Shown here in pieces: positions 23,623 to 35,600 of a stretch of 64,000 nt of DNA (positions are counted from its first letter, which is position 1; each line of letters begins with the position of its first letter). The stretch is taken from positions 7,320,019 to 7,384,018 of the forward strand of contig NC_033629.1 in the NCBI RefSeq assembly GCF_001540865.1. Reading direction: 5' to 3'. Made by a program: the position numbers and the translations under genes. The notes under the pieces are model-generated. The model was not told where the DNA came from. It saw only the letters and a list, made by a program, of their open reading frames with translations, and did not search any database. Origin of the DNA: Ananas comosus. Taxonomy: Eukaryota; Streptophyta; Magnoliopsida; Poales; Bromeliaceae.

Positions 23623-24725
23623 AACACTAGGTTCACTGTCCAACCTATGTTCAATAACACTAGGTTCAATATCCAATCTATGTTCAATAATACTAGATTC
23701 AATGTCTAACCTATGTTCAATAACACTAGGTTCAATGTCCAGACATGCCACTCGTTATCCTAGTTGTCCATACCTAGGATTCATGACACCTCGTCCTTAT
23801 TTTACACTTGTCGAGTTTTCTAATTTTTCTAGAGTTCATCGACCTATATTCACTAACCACATCTAGGCATACATATATATCCTATATGTTCCACACGCCT
23901 ATATTTTTATGCAATGATAGATAATTTACCCTAAATAGCATACCATCTATATCTACTTATTTAACTAATTAATCTATCATTATATGCATGTATCAATAAT
24001 GAAACTATACTTCACTTTGGTATGAAAGCGACCTAGTCACTTCGGTGAAGCGCAACCCACCTTTCAAGCCTCCTAATTGCTTATAGACACTTGCAATTAA
24101 GCCAACCACTAGGATCTCCAAGGTTACTCCCAAGCTTTCCTTGCCCTATATAAGAGATCCTTCGTTACTATTTTTGAATCACTAAATGATCTTTGCTTTT
24201 GAAATCAAGTGCTCTCACATGATTTCCTAACCCTCAATTAGGGCTCCAAAGTGTTAAAACACTTTTAGAACCCTTCACCAAGAAATTCCTCTTTCAACCT
24301 AGGATTTTTCCAAAACTAGGAGAGAAATTCAAATCCACTTGCTAATCTTTACAATTTGTAGCTTAGATTAGCATAGGGTTTGCTAGAAATCCATTTAGAA
24401 GGTTTAAACCCAAAACCCTAACTCAAACCCTAAAAATGAATCTCGAGTCGGAAGCGTCCCGCGCTACCAAGCGCCCGAGAGCTCGATCCACCACTCCTCC
24501 AAGCTTCCTGAGTCCGATCTCCACCAAAATCGCCAAGTCGAAGAGGAGGAAGAAGAGTGTGAAGGAGATGAGCTCCTCTCTCTCTCTCTCTCTCTAAGTG
24601 TGTGTGTGTTCTCTGCTGAGGGAAAGGGGTGGGCACCCCTTTATATAAGTCCTTAGTGAAATTACACTTTTGCCCCTCAAAATCAGCATTCTGGGAGGCT
24701 GAGTATCGGTACTCGGGTTCGCGTA

Positions 24726-24828
24726 CCGGTAGTCGGGTGGTCCAGTACCGGTACCCAGTTCAAGTACCTCAAAACCCGAGAGCATGTTTTCTTTGTTTTG
24801 TATTGCGTACCGGTACTCAGAATCCAGT
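24726..24828. repeat. ACCGGTA palindromes in the outer LTR promoter
   Basis: Three TACCGGTA-type units (GCGTACCGGTAGTC, CAGTACCGGTACCC, GCGTACCGGTACTC) and one degenerate AGTACCAGTGC lie about 80-180 bp upstream, on the minus strand, of the TATA-like box near 24645. Confidence 0.8.
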
Positions 24829-25084
24829 ACCAGTGCTCAGTACAAATTCTGCAACTCAGGCAAATTTCAGCCTCTTAAGTCCGTTTTCGAGTCTAGTTTG
24901 CATCGAAAATACTCGAATGCTCTCCAAACCTTGTTGGAACATACATAATTAGCTTCTCAAGCTAATTCCCACTGAAACTTCAGAATTGGAGAAGTTCGGG
25001 ATATTACACCACTCAACCCTAAGGGACTAATTTCATCCTAACCCTATAGTTTCTTATCCAAGGGTTAAAAATTTGATAGCAAAA

Positions 25085-25330
25085 AAGGCCTTTTGTTATC
25101 AATAGTATTCTAGCACAACTATGTATATATATATATAGAGGGCTAGTATAGACCCCTTTGTATTTATAAGTTTTCGGCCGTTGGATGAATGGATGTGCAG
25201 GTAGGATGATAGTGGTCCCCGGTTAGGATGATAGTGGCCCCCTAGGGTTGAGTGGGTGGTTGGTTGAATAGTATGATCTGACGGGAGGAACTAATCAAAG
25301 GGCTAAGATCTAATAGTCGAAAGATAGATC
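25085..25330. mobile_element. MITE-like remnant beside a (TA)n tract
   Basis: A CTTTTGTTATCAATAGTATTCTAG end next to (TA)n is followed by AGGGCTAGTATAGACCCC and CGGCCGTTGGATGAATGGATG. Similar pieces occur at 32310-32580 (ACTATCAATAGTATACTAG) and 58580-58685 (TTTGGATGAAGAAATGTACGG). No clear target duplication is seen. Confidence 0.45.
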
Positions 25331-27936
25331 ATGTGATAACAATTCATAAGAAAAGAAAAAAGATTATAAAATGATTACCAACTCAACAGACTCAAACCCT
25401 CTAATTCTTCTTAGAATTCCGCAATTTTGCTGACTAGTTCACCTTCATGTTCGAATATATGAACATCACGTTCAAATCCATGAAGCGCTCCCACTTCAAA
25501 TTCATGAAGCCTTATATATGTTGAATCCGTAAAGCCCAATCGAATCTATGAGCACACTCCATCCGGAGGAAGAGTTAAAGTATTGGTAGTGAGTCATTAT
25601 TTAGAGGATCATGAAAATATCATAGAAGAAGTCTCTAAGCAATAGTAGAAATAATTCTTTTATGTAGACATAGAAATTATGGCATCTACAGTTGTTTTGG
25701 GACAACCGGTATAAAAGAAAAGAGTTAAAAGTCAATTTAAAACCTTTAGGGGCTCTCTTAGGTGTATTCTATGTAGATTACCCCATTTGAGAATCCTTGT
25801 TAATATATTTACAGCTTTGGAATAATTTGCAGCTGAATTAGAACTCTAATTTATTTTTTGGAAAGTTCGCTTCAAAGCTTGAAGTTGAGTTTTGGAGATC
25901 AACATCGTAATTAACAAAAAAATAGACTCGAGTTTCAGAGCAAAACAGCGTGGCTCTGAAGTTGAAAGTTTTGGAGAGATGTTTGGCTCTAGAGCTGGCA
26001 TGTCGTTTCTGGAGCTGAAGCTTAAAATCGCAAACCAATACATATACTTCAGCAGAACTGACTCAATAGTTGCGAAGCTGAGGTCCAGTTCAGGAGTTCA
26101 TGATCTTGGTTCCGAAGCTCCAATTCTAAAATTCAGATTTTAATATTTAAAGTTTCAAAATTTATATCTAATCCAAATTAATCAAATCAATATTTATATA
26201 TCGAAGTTCTATTTAATTATAAGCATGCAACAAATCACCACAAATATACTTAAAACTTATCGAGTATTGTGAATTAGTGCTTTGAGTCTTCGAGACTTTA
26301 ATCTTAATCTTTGTGCCTTGAACTCTTCAAGATTTTAGTCCTATTGTTATGAAATGCAACTTTAAAATCCATAACACATAAAATTAAATTTATAATTTAA
26401 ATTCAAAAAACTTAAATATAAAAATCATAGGAACTAATAACTTCCGTATCATCTAACAACGTCTAATGAAATGATACAACGTGAAGTTAAAGTATAGATA
26501 GATAGACGAACACGGACGAACCTGGATCACTCTTCTAGCTGCCTCAGCCGCCGGTTTGGGTGACCTTTGATATAAATATATCAAGAGTGGGGTAAAACAA
26601 CGTCCCGGATCGTTTTCGCATGGCCGTCTCCTGGCACCATTCCCGTATCGCGGGATCATCGATCATCGAAGGAATACGTAATCTCATGGGAGCACATGCA
26701 TCTCTATAATACATAAACCTCTCGGTAAAACATAATACTTTTCTTATACATAAGTAAAACCTTCTACTTTTACATTTAGTTATACATTTCCAATTTACAC
26801 TACATTATCAATCTACATAGAGAGAAATAAAGTGAACATACTATGAACACTAAGAACGAGAATCAACATATCGTGAACACCACGAAGCATAACTAATACA
26901 TACAACTTACTTAAAAGGACACGTTAATAACATGTACTAGAACAACAAGATCGGAACCCGCCTATCCCTTCCACGACAAGCAAGCCGCAGACTAGCTGCA
27001 CGGGCCTAGGCTGGTTTAACCGCCCAGCGCCCCGCACTGTGCCTCCAACGTGATCATGCTCGATGTTCAACATGACAATCTTCTCAACAACGTGGTAAAG
27101 AGAAACGCAACGTGGTTAAAAAGGCAACAGCCGACGCATAAAAAAATTTAAATCGAAGTTTTATAAATTAAAACTTTTTGGTTTGTGGTTTGTGGACCCG
27201 ATTGCTTATCGCTCCGGCTAAACCAAACGTAAGATTACTGTACCTCCAACGTAATGGTGTGCATCCCGCATAAATTACGGATGGGTCTGCGGCATATAAC
27301 TCCATATGCATAGATTCGCTTATGTTCACTCTGCCTCCATCTGCTCCTCGTGAAAGCATTCTACCATCTTTTAAGCCGTGTTTAGACGTTTTAGTTTTTA
27401 CCGCCGGGTCAAACCGTTTTCGAGTTTTGAACCCTTAAAAAATACGTTTATCCGGTAAAATTAAATTGTGTATTTGAACTTTAAATTTTTTAATTTTTAA
27501 TTTAAAATTTAAAACTTATAAATTTTAAATTCTGAATTTNTCAAACCAAAATCTAAAATTTAAAATTTAATTTTTAATTTAATTAAAAATTGAAGTTGAA
27601 ATGTTGAATTTAATTTCAAATGAAAAAGATAAAATATAATTGAGATGTTTTTGGAAGAAGTGTTTGGTCCAAATTTTGATATTCAATCCGGCTTCTTACA
27701 GTGGATTGAAAAAATGGGTGATCGGGAGAGTCCCATTACAGTATACTAAATACGAACAAGGATGTGTAATTTTTATATTTAAATATAGATTATCTTATAT
27801 TTTAAAATTTATTTAAATATAGATTATCTTATAGATTATCTTATATAAAAATTATAAGATATATCTATTGGAGTATACTAAAAACCAAACTTTGGTCGAC
27901 CATAAATGTACCGAAAATTATTTTTCGGTGTGGAAA
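25331..27936. other. Intergenic DNA, no gene recognised
   Basis: Both strands were scanned for protein motifs and none was convincing. Between about 25838 and 26140 there are repeated pieces such as TTTTGGAG, GGAGCTGAAGC and CTCTAGAGC in both orientations, suggesting an old MITE. An AT-rich stretch with TTTAAATTTT-type repeats lies at 27470-27600, with an N at 27540. Confidence 0.5.
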
Positions 27937-28130
27937 ATTTATTTAGCTGTAATTTTTTTGGATAACTATGTGGGCGAAAAACAAACACTCAAGTAGGATA
28001 CAACGTTTCTTCATTCAATTTATTCTGATAAATTNATTTATTTAGCTGTAATTTTTTTGGATAACTATGTGGGCGAAAAACAAACACTCAAGTAGGATAC
28101 AACGTTTCTTCATTCAATTTATTCTGATAA
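27937..28130. repeat. Identical 95-bp direct repeat around a single N, probable assembly artefact
   Basis: The 95 bases at 27937-28031 recur without a change at 28036-28130, separated by AATN. Perfect identity, immediate adjacency and the undetermined base point to two contig ends that overlap but were not merged. The repeat lies about 220 bp upstream of the SF3A2 start codon, in the presumed promoter. Confidence 0.85.
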
Positions 28131-28348
28131 CAAATGCTGATGAATTTTTTTTTTTTTTAATAAACTGACGAACCAGACACGTCCTCAAAGGTATCTTTCG
28201 TTATTTTCGGATTCGGGTCGGGTGGGGGCCGATCGGGTGATATCCAGCTCGTTTTTGACCCTTATTAATGAACTATATACATACATTTCTGCCGCATAGT
28301 TATCTTCAGGCGGCAGCTGAGGCGGCAGGAAAGGACAAAAAAGGCGAA
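28131..28348 (+). promoter_or_regulatory. SF3A2: Presumed SF3A2 promoter and 5' UTR
   Basis: This is the space between the duplicated segment and the start codon. It contains a GGGTCGGGTGGGGGCCGATCGGGTG stretch (28214-28238) and a weak TATA-like CTATATACAT (28272). The purine-rich leader ends AAAGGCGAA directly before ATG at 28349. No transcription start can be fixed from sequence alone. Confidence 0.4.
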
Positions 28349-31300
28349 ATGGATCGGGAGTGGGGTTCGAAGCCGGGGAGCGGCGGCGCCGCGTCGGCGC
28401 AGAACGAGGCGATCGACCGGCGGGAGCGCCTCCGCCGCCTCGCCCTCGAGACCATCGACCTCGCCAAGGACCCCTACTTCATGCGAAACCACCTCGGAAG
28501 GTACCGCTAAAACCCTAACCCTAGAAACGCTTACTCTGCCAGAATCTTCGTGTTCATTTGGCTTGGGCGTGTCTGTGCGTGTTGGTGCTAGCTACGAGTG
28601 CAAGCTGTGCCTGACGCTCCACAACAATGAGGGGAACTACTTGGCGCACACGCAGGGGAAGCGGCACCAGACCAACCTCGCCAAGCGAGCCGCCCGCGAG
28701 GCCAAGGACGCCCCCGCCCTGCCCCAGCCCCACAAGCGCAAGGTTGCCCTTCGCAAGTCCGGTATGCATACCTCGCCGTCCCTATTTCTTTTTAAGGTTG
28801 CTCGTGCGATTGTAATCTAGGAGGACTTTGATTTTAGTTCCTTGTAGGTTTTTTTCTTTTTCTTTTTCTTTTCTTTTTTTTTTCCTAGCTATGATTTGAT
28901 AGGATAGTGTACTTTAACTATGCGATGATTTATTTTATTCTCATAATAAAATGACTTGAACTCTGAATATGGTATGCCTTTCTAGCCATTTTATCATACT
29001 CGCCTACCAAATGCTACCAGCTTATAGAATTAATTAATGAAAGACAAGTGCTGTCCGGAGGCCTTTATATTTCCGTTGCCCTTTCGGCAGTAAAGAATGC
29101 GGGTTTTTCTGTGCTCCAGTTGGTCTTCTTTCTTTCTTCTTTTTTTTCTTAAATTTTATTTTTGTGTCTGTATTCTGTTATCAGAAGGGCACGCTTTTCG
29201 CCTAGTTGTCGCTAATTTTGTATGGATATCTTGTGTCGGATTTGATTGCTTTTCAGTAATAGTTATTCTTTCTTTCATTGTGTGTCAGCGTCATTTGTTT
29301 GTTTTGTTATGTTACTATATCTTCTGACAGAGATCAAAGCTGTGCTGTATAACAAAATTATGGGATTAATGCAAGAAGCGTAACTGTGATGAAAATGGGT
29401 CATGGGGATTGATATTGATGATATTAGAGAAGAAATTGGATGATAGTAATGCAAGAACGAGAATAAAAATCTAGGATGGAAAAAGGTAATGAAGAAGTGG
29501 ACGTAAAGAATAAGGCAACAGCTAAGAGGCTTGAAGAATTGGTTTTTTCCCCCCCTGATCATACTTTACTACTGCCCTTTGCAAACTAACAGCCATCATC
29601 TTTATACATAATAAAAACACTTTGTAAGTATACTAGGATTCCTTAAAGTTCCTACAGTAGGAAATATGTGGACCAGCTGTAATCATATATACTCTAGATG
29701 TACTACTAAATTCCTATAGAATACCAATTTGTAAATGGTCTTTTTAGATTTATATACTGTCATATTAAATGAAATATATTTGATTTGAATTTAATCAGGC
29801 TCGCTCATTCTTGCTATAATCATATCAAATCTTGATAGAATTACTTATGGGTGTATTTTTTTTATATTGGACTTTTTACGGTACATACAAATTTTAAATG
29901 AAAGTTGTCTAGAACTTATGAGAGAGTAGAGGCTCAATTGCAATTAGATTTAACAAGATTTGATCCTAAGCAGTGTTTGAGAAGGCACAAGCCGCAGCGC
30001 CTAGGCGCAAAGCGCGGGCCTCAATGCCTCAGGGAGTGAGGTGCATTCCTTAGACATGTCTTGTGATATTTATGTTTAATGAGTCTGGGGTTTGGGTTTT
30101 TACAATTTATTCTAAAATATTTAGGAATTGAAAAAAATTTGTAATTTGAATGCTTTCTTCCCCTATTGTCTTGGTCGTTCTCCCTTCCACCCCCCAATGG
30201 CGACAAGTAGCAGTGGCAAGAAGCAAGAAACAATAGCAAACACTCTTGAAAGTTAAAATATAATTTTTTTCTTTTTAATTTGAGAACATTTATACATGTG
30301 ATTTCTTTACGTTTTTATGATTATTTTGTTTTTGTATGGCTATTTTGGTATTTTATAACGTAAAACATCCGTTTAAACTATGCTTGTTAAGAGTGTTTAA
30401 TTTTTATTAGATGTGCTCCTCACCTTCTTGCGGTGCACCTCACGCCCTAGGCTCCAGAAGGCCTTTGCGTCTCGCGCCTTTTCAAACACCGATCCTAAGT
30501 CAATTCAAATGAAAACTCTTGGTTAGGGTCAGGTTTTCAATCTTCTTACACTGCCAATCACAGGCTCGTGATAAGTCGATGTCGAGTTACACTTATTTGA
30601 TTAATCACTCTAGGGTTGTCAATCGTTATGGATACTTGACATTTTATCCATGCCCGAACATGATTGAGACAGTTTCAATCAAAGCTAAGTAAGGATAGTT
30701 TTGGTTATGAGGATAAAGATTTTAAACCTAACGAATTTGATTTTGGTTATGGTTTTTTTCTATACCCGACCCAAACCCAAACATGAACCCAAAATGTATA
30801 AAAACTATTTTATAATAAAATAGAAATTTTTTTAGATATTTAATATAGCTATTAGTATGTTTAATAATCTAATTGAAAAAATAGTTGGGTTTCGTTTTTC
30901 AATTTTGGGTATGGGTTTTTGGTTTTCTGGCGGGTTCGGTTTCATATTCAAAATTTTACAACTGTTCAGGTTTAGGGTTTAGTTCAAATTTGGTTTCAAG
31001 ATTGCAAAAAATGCTCTGAAACCACCCTGCCCAGTCGTTGACATCCCAAGTATAATCTTTTCAATTTGATGCCAAATGTCAGCTCCTGAGTTTGGCAGAA
31101 ATTGGTTGTTTTACCATAGCTTTGACAGGAAAATTGTTGTTAATTTCCTATTGGTGCTTATTAAGGCTTTTCCCTTTGTTGAAACAATACTACATGTGCC
31201 TTGGTTTTTTTCGAGGTGGCCCAACTGACGCAGCCTGTAGTAAAAATGAAAATTTCTTTATATCCTTTTAGTGCATTGTATTGTTGGCGCTTGCTAGTGG

Positions 31301-32263
31301 TGCATGGATTTACAGTGCAGAACCTAGTGTGCACCACGAGGTTTTTTGATTGCATTTATTCAGAAGTTTTATTTTTTATTTTTCCTATGGAATTTATTTA
31401 TTGCATTTTGAACCTTTTCTTAATTGTGGTTTGAGATTAAGGTTTTAAGTGCCCGTCGGCACGAGCCGTATCCACCGTGCCATACCGTGTCATCAAGATA
31501 CCGGCACGATACAGGCCCTGTGTCGATGGCACGGCTCAAAAACCTCTATTTTTAAAATTAGTAAGTAATTTCCTCAATAAAGTTCAAAAGATGTGATAAA
31601 AAAATATAATAAATAGTTAGAATATTTTGTTGCTAAAGAAAATAAATATTTCATGCTATTATGTGTCGGCACACAAGAATTTTTTGGACCAGCACGGCTC
31701 GGCACGGCTCGGCACGCACCGTGCCGTATCGTGCCAGCAAGTTTCCGGCACGATTCTGTGCCACGGCACTTAAATCCTTGTTTGAGACTATTTGTTCCTA
31801 TGAGTGCAGTTAAGATTGGCCGACCTGGGTACAGGGTAACAAAGCAATTTGATCCGGAGAGCAAACAACGGTCCCTTCTTTTCCAGGTATATATGTAGTA
31901 CTTTATCAATAAATACTTGCGATTAATCACTACCTTAACTAATGAGTTAGACTTGCTTGCGTCCTTTTCTTTTTCTTGATTGATTTCGGTGCTAGCAATG
32001 TACATGCATGCGTATAATTGTTGAGCAATAGTATATAGGTGGGAAGTATAATACTTATAGGAATGATTTTTATATGTTTTAATCAAAAACTAGTGAAAGG
32101 CCTGTGTTGTGCTATACTTGCGGAAGTAGATTACCGTTACTATAATTAGTGGAAATTGTAGGATCAAAATCGTAGTAGCACTAACAGATAAGTAAAAAAT
32201 TGACATGTTTGTTAAGAAGTATTGAAAAGGTCGTAATTCCATGAGACAAGCATTTACATATAT

Positions 32264-32307
<44 letters not shown>

Positions 32308-32593
32308 ATACTATTGATAGTAGAGGAATAATGTTTGCTATGTACTTTCAATCCCTTGGATGCATAGTGTTTACTACTTGGTGGTGGTACTATAATGGAT
32401 CCACAATGGATAAACTAGAAGATTGTTGATTTAGCAAAGGAATAGTGTTTGCTATTTACTTTTAATCCCTCGGATGCATAGGGTTTATTATTTGGTGGTG
32501 GTACTATTGTGGATCCAAGGGGTAAAAAGTTGGTAGTAAACACTGTTCATTTACTATCAATAGTATACTAGCTGAACTCTCTCTCTCTCTCTT

Positions 32594-32669
<76 letters not shown>

Positions 32670-35600
32670 CTTCTACGCTCTCGAAAGCACAGAGACCTCC
32701 GTGCTTGTAAGTTGTTTTCGATGATGGGACATTCAATTCAACGATCGTTTCTGTTAGACATGATTTACGCTATTAGAACTATTTAGAAATCAAATTTCAT
32801 AATTTTTTACTTTGTTTGCCTAGTGAACGAGTAGTCTCAAAATGAACGGCTGAAAATAAATATCTCACAAAAGACACTGATAAAAGACTCAAATTTCGAA
32901 TCGGAAGTATTGATCTTGCTCTTGATGTTAAGTAGAATTTTCTATTAAAGTTTCATGTAATTTGAATTATTCTACACCGTTGAACTTACAGATGTGCCAC
33001 ATCGGTCATTAAAATAGTCATTTTTGAGACCCTTTGATCACTTAGTAAATGATATCGAAAAAATATGAAATTTGATTTCTAAATAGTTCTTATAGTGTAG
33101 ATCATGCCTAACGGAGCCGATCGTCGAATCAGATGTCCTATCATCGAAACAACTTACATGCATGAAGACCTCTGTACTTTCGAAAGCATAGGAGACATAC
33201 TCTATATATATGTATGTATACGTGTATATATGTATATATACATATATGTATGCTTGTATGTATGTATGTATGTATATATAGAACAAGAATTACTTTTTCC
33301 TCCCCATAACACGTCTAAGCAATGGATTCAATACTATTTTTGGCATAAAACTCGTTACACAAGCTCTTCCCCTCAGTTTCAAACTTTAGGCCTTTATTTT
33401 TCAAATTATTTAGTGTAGAAAATGAAAAATAGAAAATTAAGAATATAGATAGGTATGTAAGAAATGCTTTGACTTTTGTTTGTAAAATAACACCTTACAT
33501 TAGCAAAGGATCCCTTATAGTTGGTAGAAAATATATTCCCCTAATAATAGAAGGTTAACTTACCTATAAAGATAGTTTAGGTCTTTATAGCTGTGAAGTA
33601 GTCTTCCTTTTGACTGTAAGGCCTTTTTTGGCATTGTTGCCCTTTTTTTCTTTAAAATAGTATTTTGACATGATTTAGTGTAGGAGTGGAATGATGGATT
33701 GTTTGCAATCCTTATATACGAAAATAAATATGATGCGATTCTCAGTCCTTGCTCAATGCTTCTCCATCAACTGCAGCGAAAGGAGAGCAAAAGGGTCGGA
33801 AGGGCGATCATAATGTATCGAAAGACTTTAATGTTCGGAGGGGGTCAAACTGCTCTTCTTAAGCCTTGTGCTCCACATCCATGAAGCACTTCACTTGAGG
33901 AAGATAGAGCTCTGGCTTCTAGGCAAGGTGTTTGTTTGGCAGCAACAAACACAAACTTGGAAGCAACTTCTTATTTCGGCTTCCATGTGTGTGGGTGTTT
34001 TTTTTTTTCTGTATTTTTAATTTTTTTTATATATAAAAGAAGTTGTCGTCCATCACATAGCTAGGGCGTGTCCAAGCAAACCAACCATGACACAAGCGGA
34101 AAGTCCTTTCGTTGGTATATCGAATTATATAGAATTAGTAAATAAAAAAACGAAAATAAGGGCAACCATGCCTAATGAGTCCCAAACATTATTTTTGTGG
34201 ACGGTATAGTGACATACAGTGGTGGCCTGTATTTAAGACGACTCATTAGGAGGACAACCTTTGAGGGGACCTCTTACGAAATTTCAGTGGTGGCTGCAGA
34301 CAAAGCCATCATTTGCCATCCGTTTCATTATACACTTCTCAAGCACTCATCCTCTCTTCATTGCTCCCATTGTAGCTCTCGAACACCTGTTGGAAGCTAA
34401 GGACATTATATTTAAGTACAGTGAGGAAATGAGAGAGAGTGAGGGGGAGAGAGGTGGTGATAGATAGAGATGAGATGAGAGAGAGGAAGTAAGTGCTGTG
34501 TAATCCATCTCTGCGATTTGCGGTATCTCGTAATCTACTTCTTTGATGTGATATATGAGAGACATGATCATGAAGTGATATGATAGCAGTATTAAAAAAG
34601 AGGCGGGGCGGGGGGACGCAGGGGATGGGGCTCGTGCGAGATTCAACCATATCTCCCTATAATCGAGGGAGAGAGAAATAGGGAGATATGGTTACCTTAG
34701 AGAAAAGTTATTTCTTCCACTGGTTGTATTGGTGCATTTCATGCACCAATTTAATATTTTATGACTTGTTTTAAAATCGAAGTCTCATTCAATAGGTGTA
34801 ATCTACAATATTTAAAAGCTTAAATATAGTTTTATATTTTTAAATATCTATTACTTCAGGCATCAAATAGTTTAAGAAATCAATAATAGAGGGAGGATAG
34901 CTGTGTGATTCGTAAGGAGTTAGTGCTCAAGTTTTATATATTTTGATATCTAGGCCCTTTCAATGTTATAGAATATTTCTAATCTAAATTTTGATTTCAC
35001 AACCTTTATCATAGGATTTAGAAATGTCGTGTGTACGATGTAATTGTATACCCCGTATTTGAGGTATGGAAGTAGTCGGGGAGTTCGTGAAACCTTTAGA
35101 ATAGGGCACATTGGTTTGGAGACTTCCACTTCTGTCGAGAGTGTGCCACATATCTTCGGAATTTCACTAATTAGTATATAGATATAGATGTTAATGCTGA
35201 ATGTGCTTTGTGCCTCAGCGTGGACCCTTGGAAGTCTTTGTTTGGGATGGTTGGTTGTGTTAATGGTATAGAAGCTGTTGTTTGGCATGTATTGTCATGC
35301 ATTCACGTGTTTAGTTCTTTGGAGTAAATTTCTCTGCTAATGAAAGGACATTATTAGTATTAATGCATTTAAGTTTTGAAGTTGGAGTTTTCGTTAGATA
35401 TGCTGTCAGATTAGATAAGATCTAGGTACTTGTACTAGTCTCATATTTCAAGTAGTTTTCAGGGAATTGAACTTCATTCCTACCCATTTTATGTTCCTCT
35501 AGGGATTATCTCTGAATCGGGTTATAGAACTTGACACATGATTAGTATCTTTGGGCTAACAGGGTTCACATGAGGAGAGTATATTAATTAAGTAATAACA

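Larger units (their letters stand above)
13643..25008 (-). mobile_element. Outer minus-strand Gypsy LTR, truncated at the CACTA junction and split by two insertions
   Basis: Three pieces join into one LTR of about 2.36 kb read on the minus strand: 13643-13821, 18911-19712 and 23628-25008. The right edge, ...GGGATATTACA, is the minus-strand LTR start (TGTAATATCCC). Relative to the solo LTR at 6472-10059, about 170 bp of the other end are missing where the CACTA element begins. Features on the minus strand are ACCGGT-core palindromes at 24726-24828, a TATA-like TTATATAAAG at about 24645, the GA/CT-rich start zone at 24580, and the CCATTGGGAACTATGC block near 19050. The two interruptions are listed separately. 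Confidence 0.75.

Noticed and set aside
25838..26143. Short open frames on both strands near 25.9 kb
   Set aside because: The nucleotide sequence is made of inverted TTTTGGAGCT-like pieces, more like a decayed MITE than coding DNA.
31653..31898. 81-codon + frame covering SF3A2 exon 3
   Set aside because: Only its last part is the exon; the earlier codons translate the MITE and the splice acceptor.
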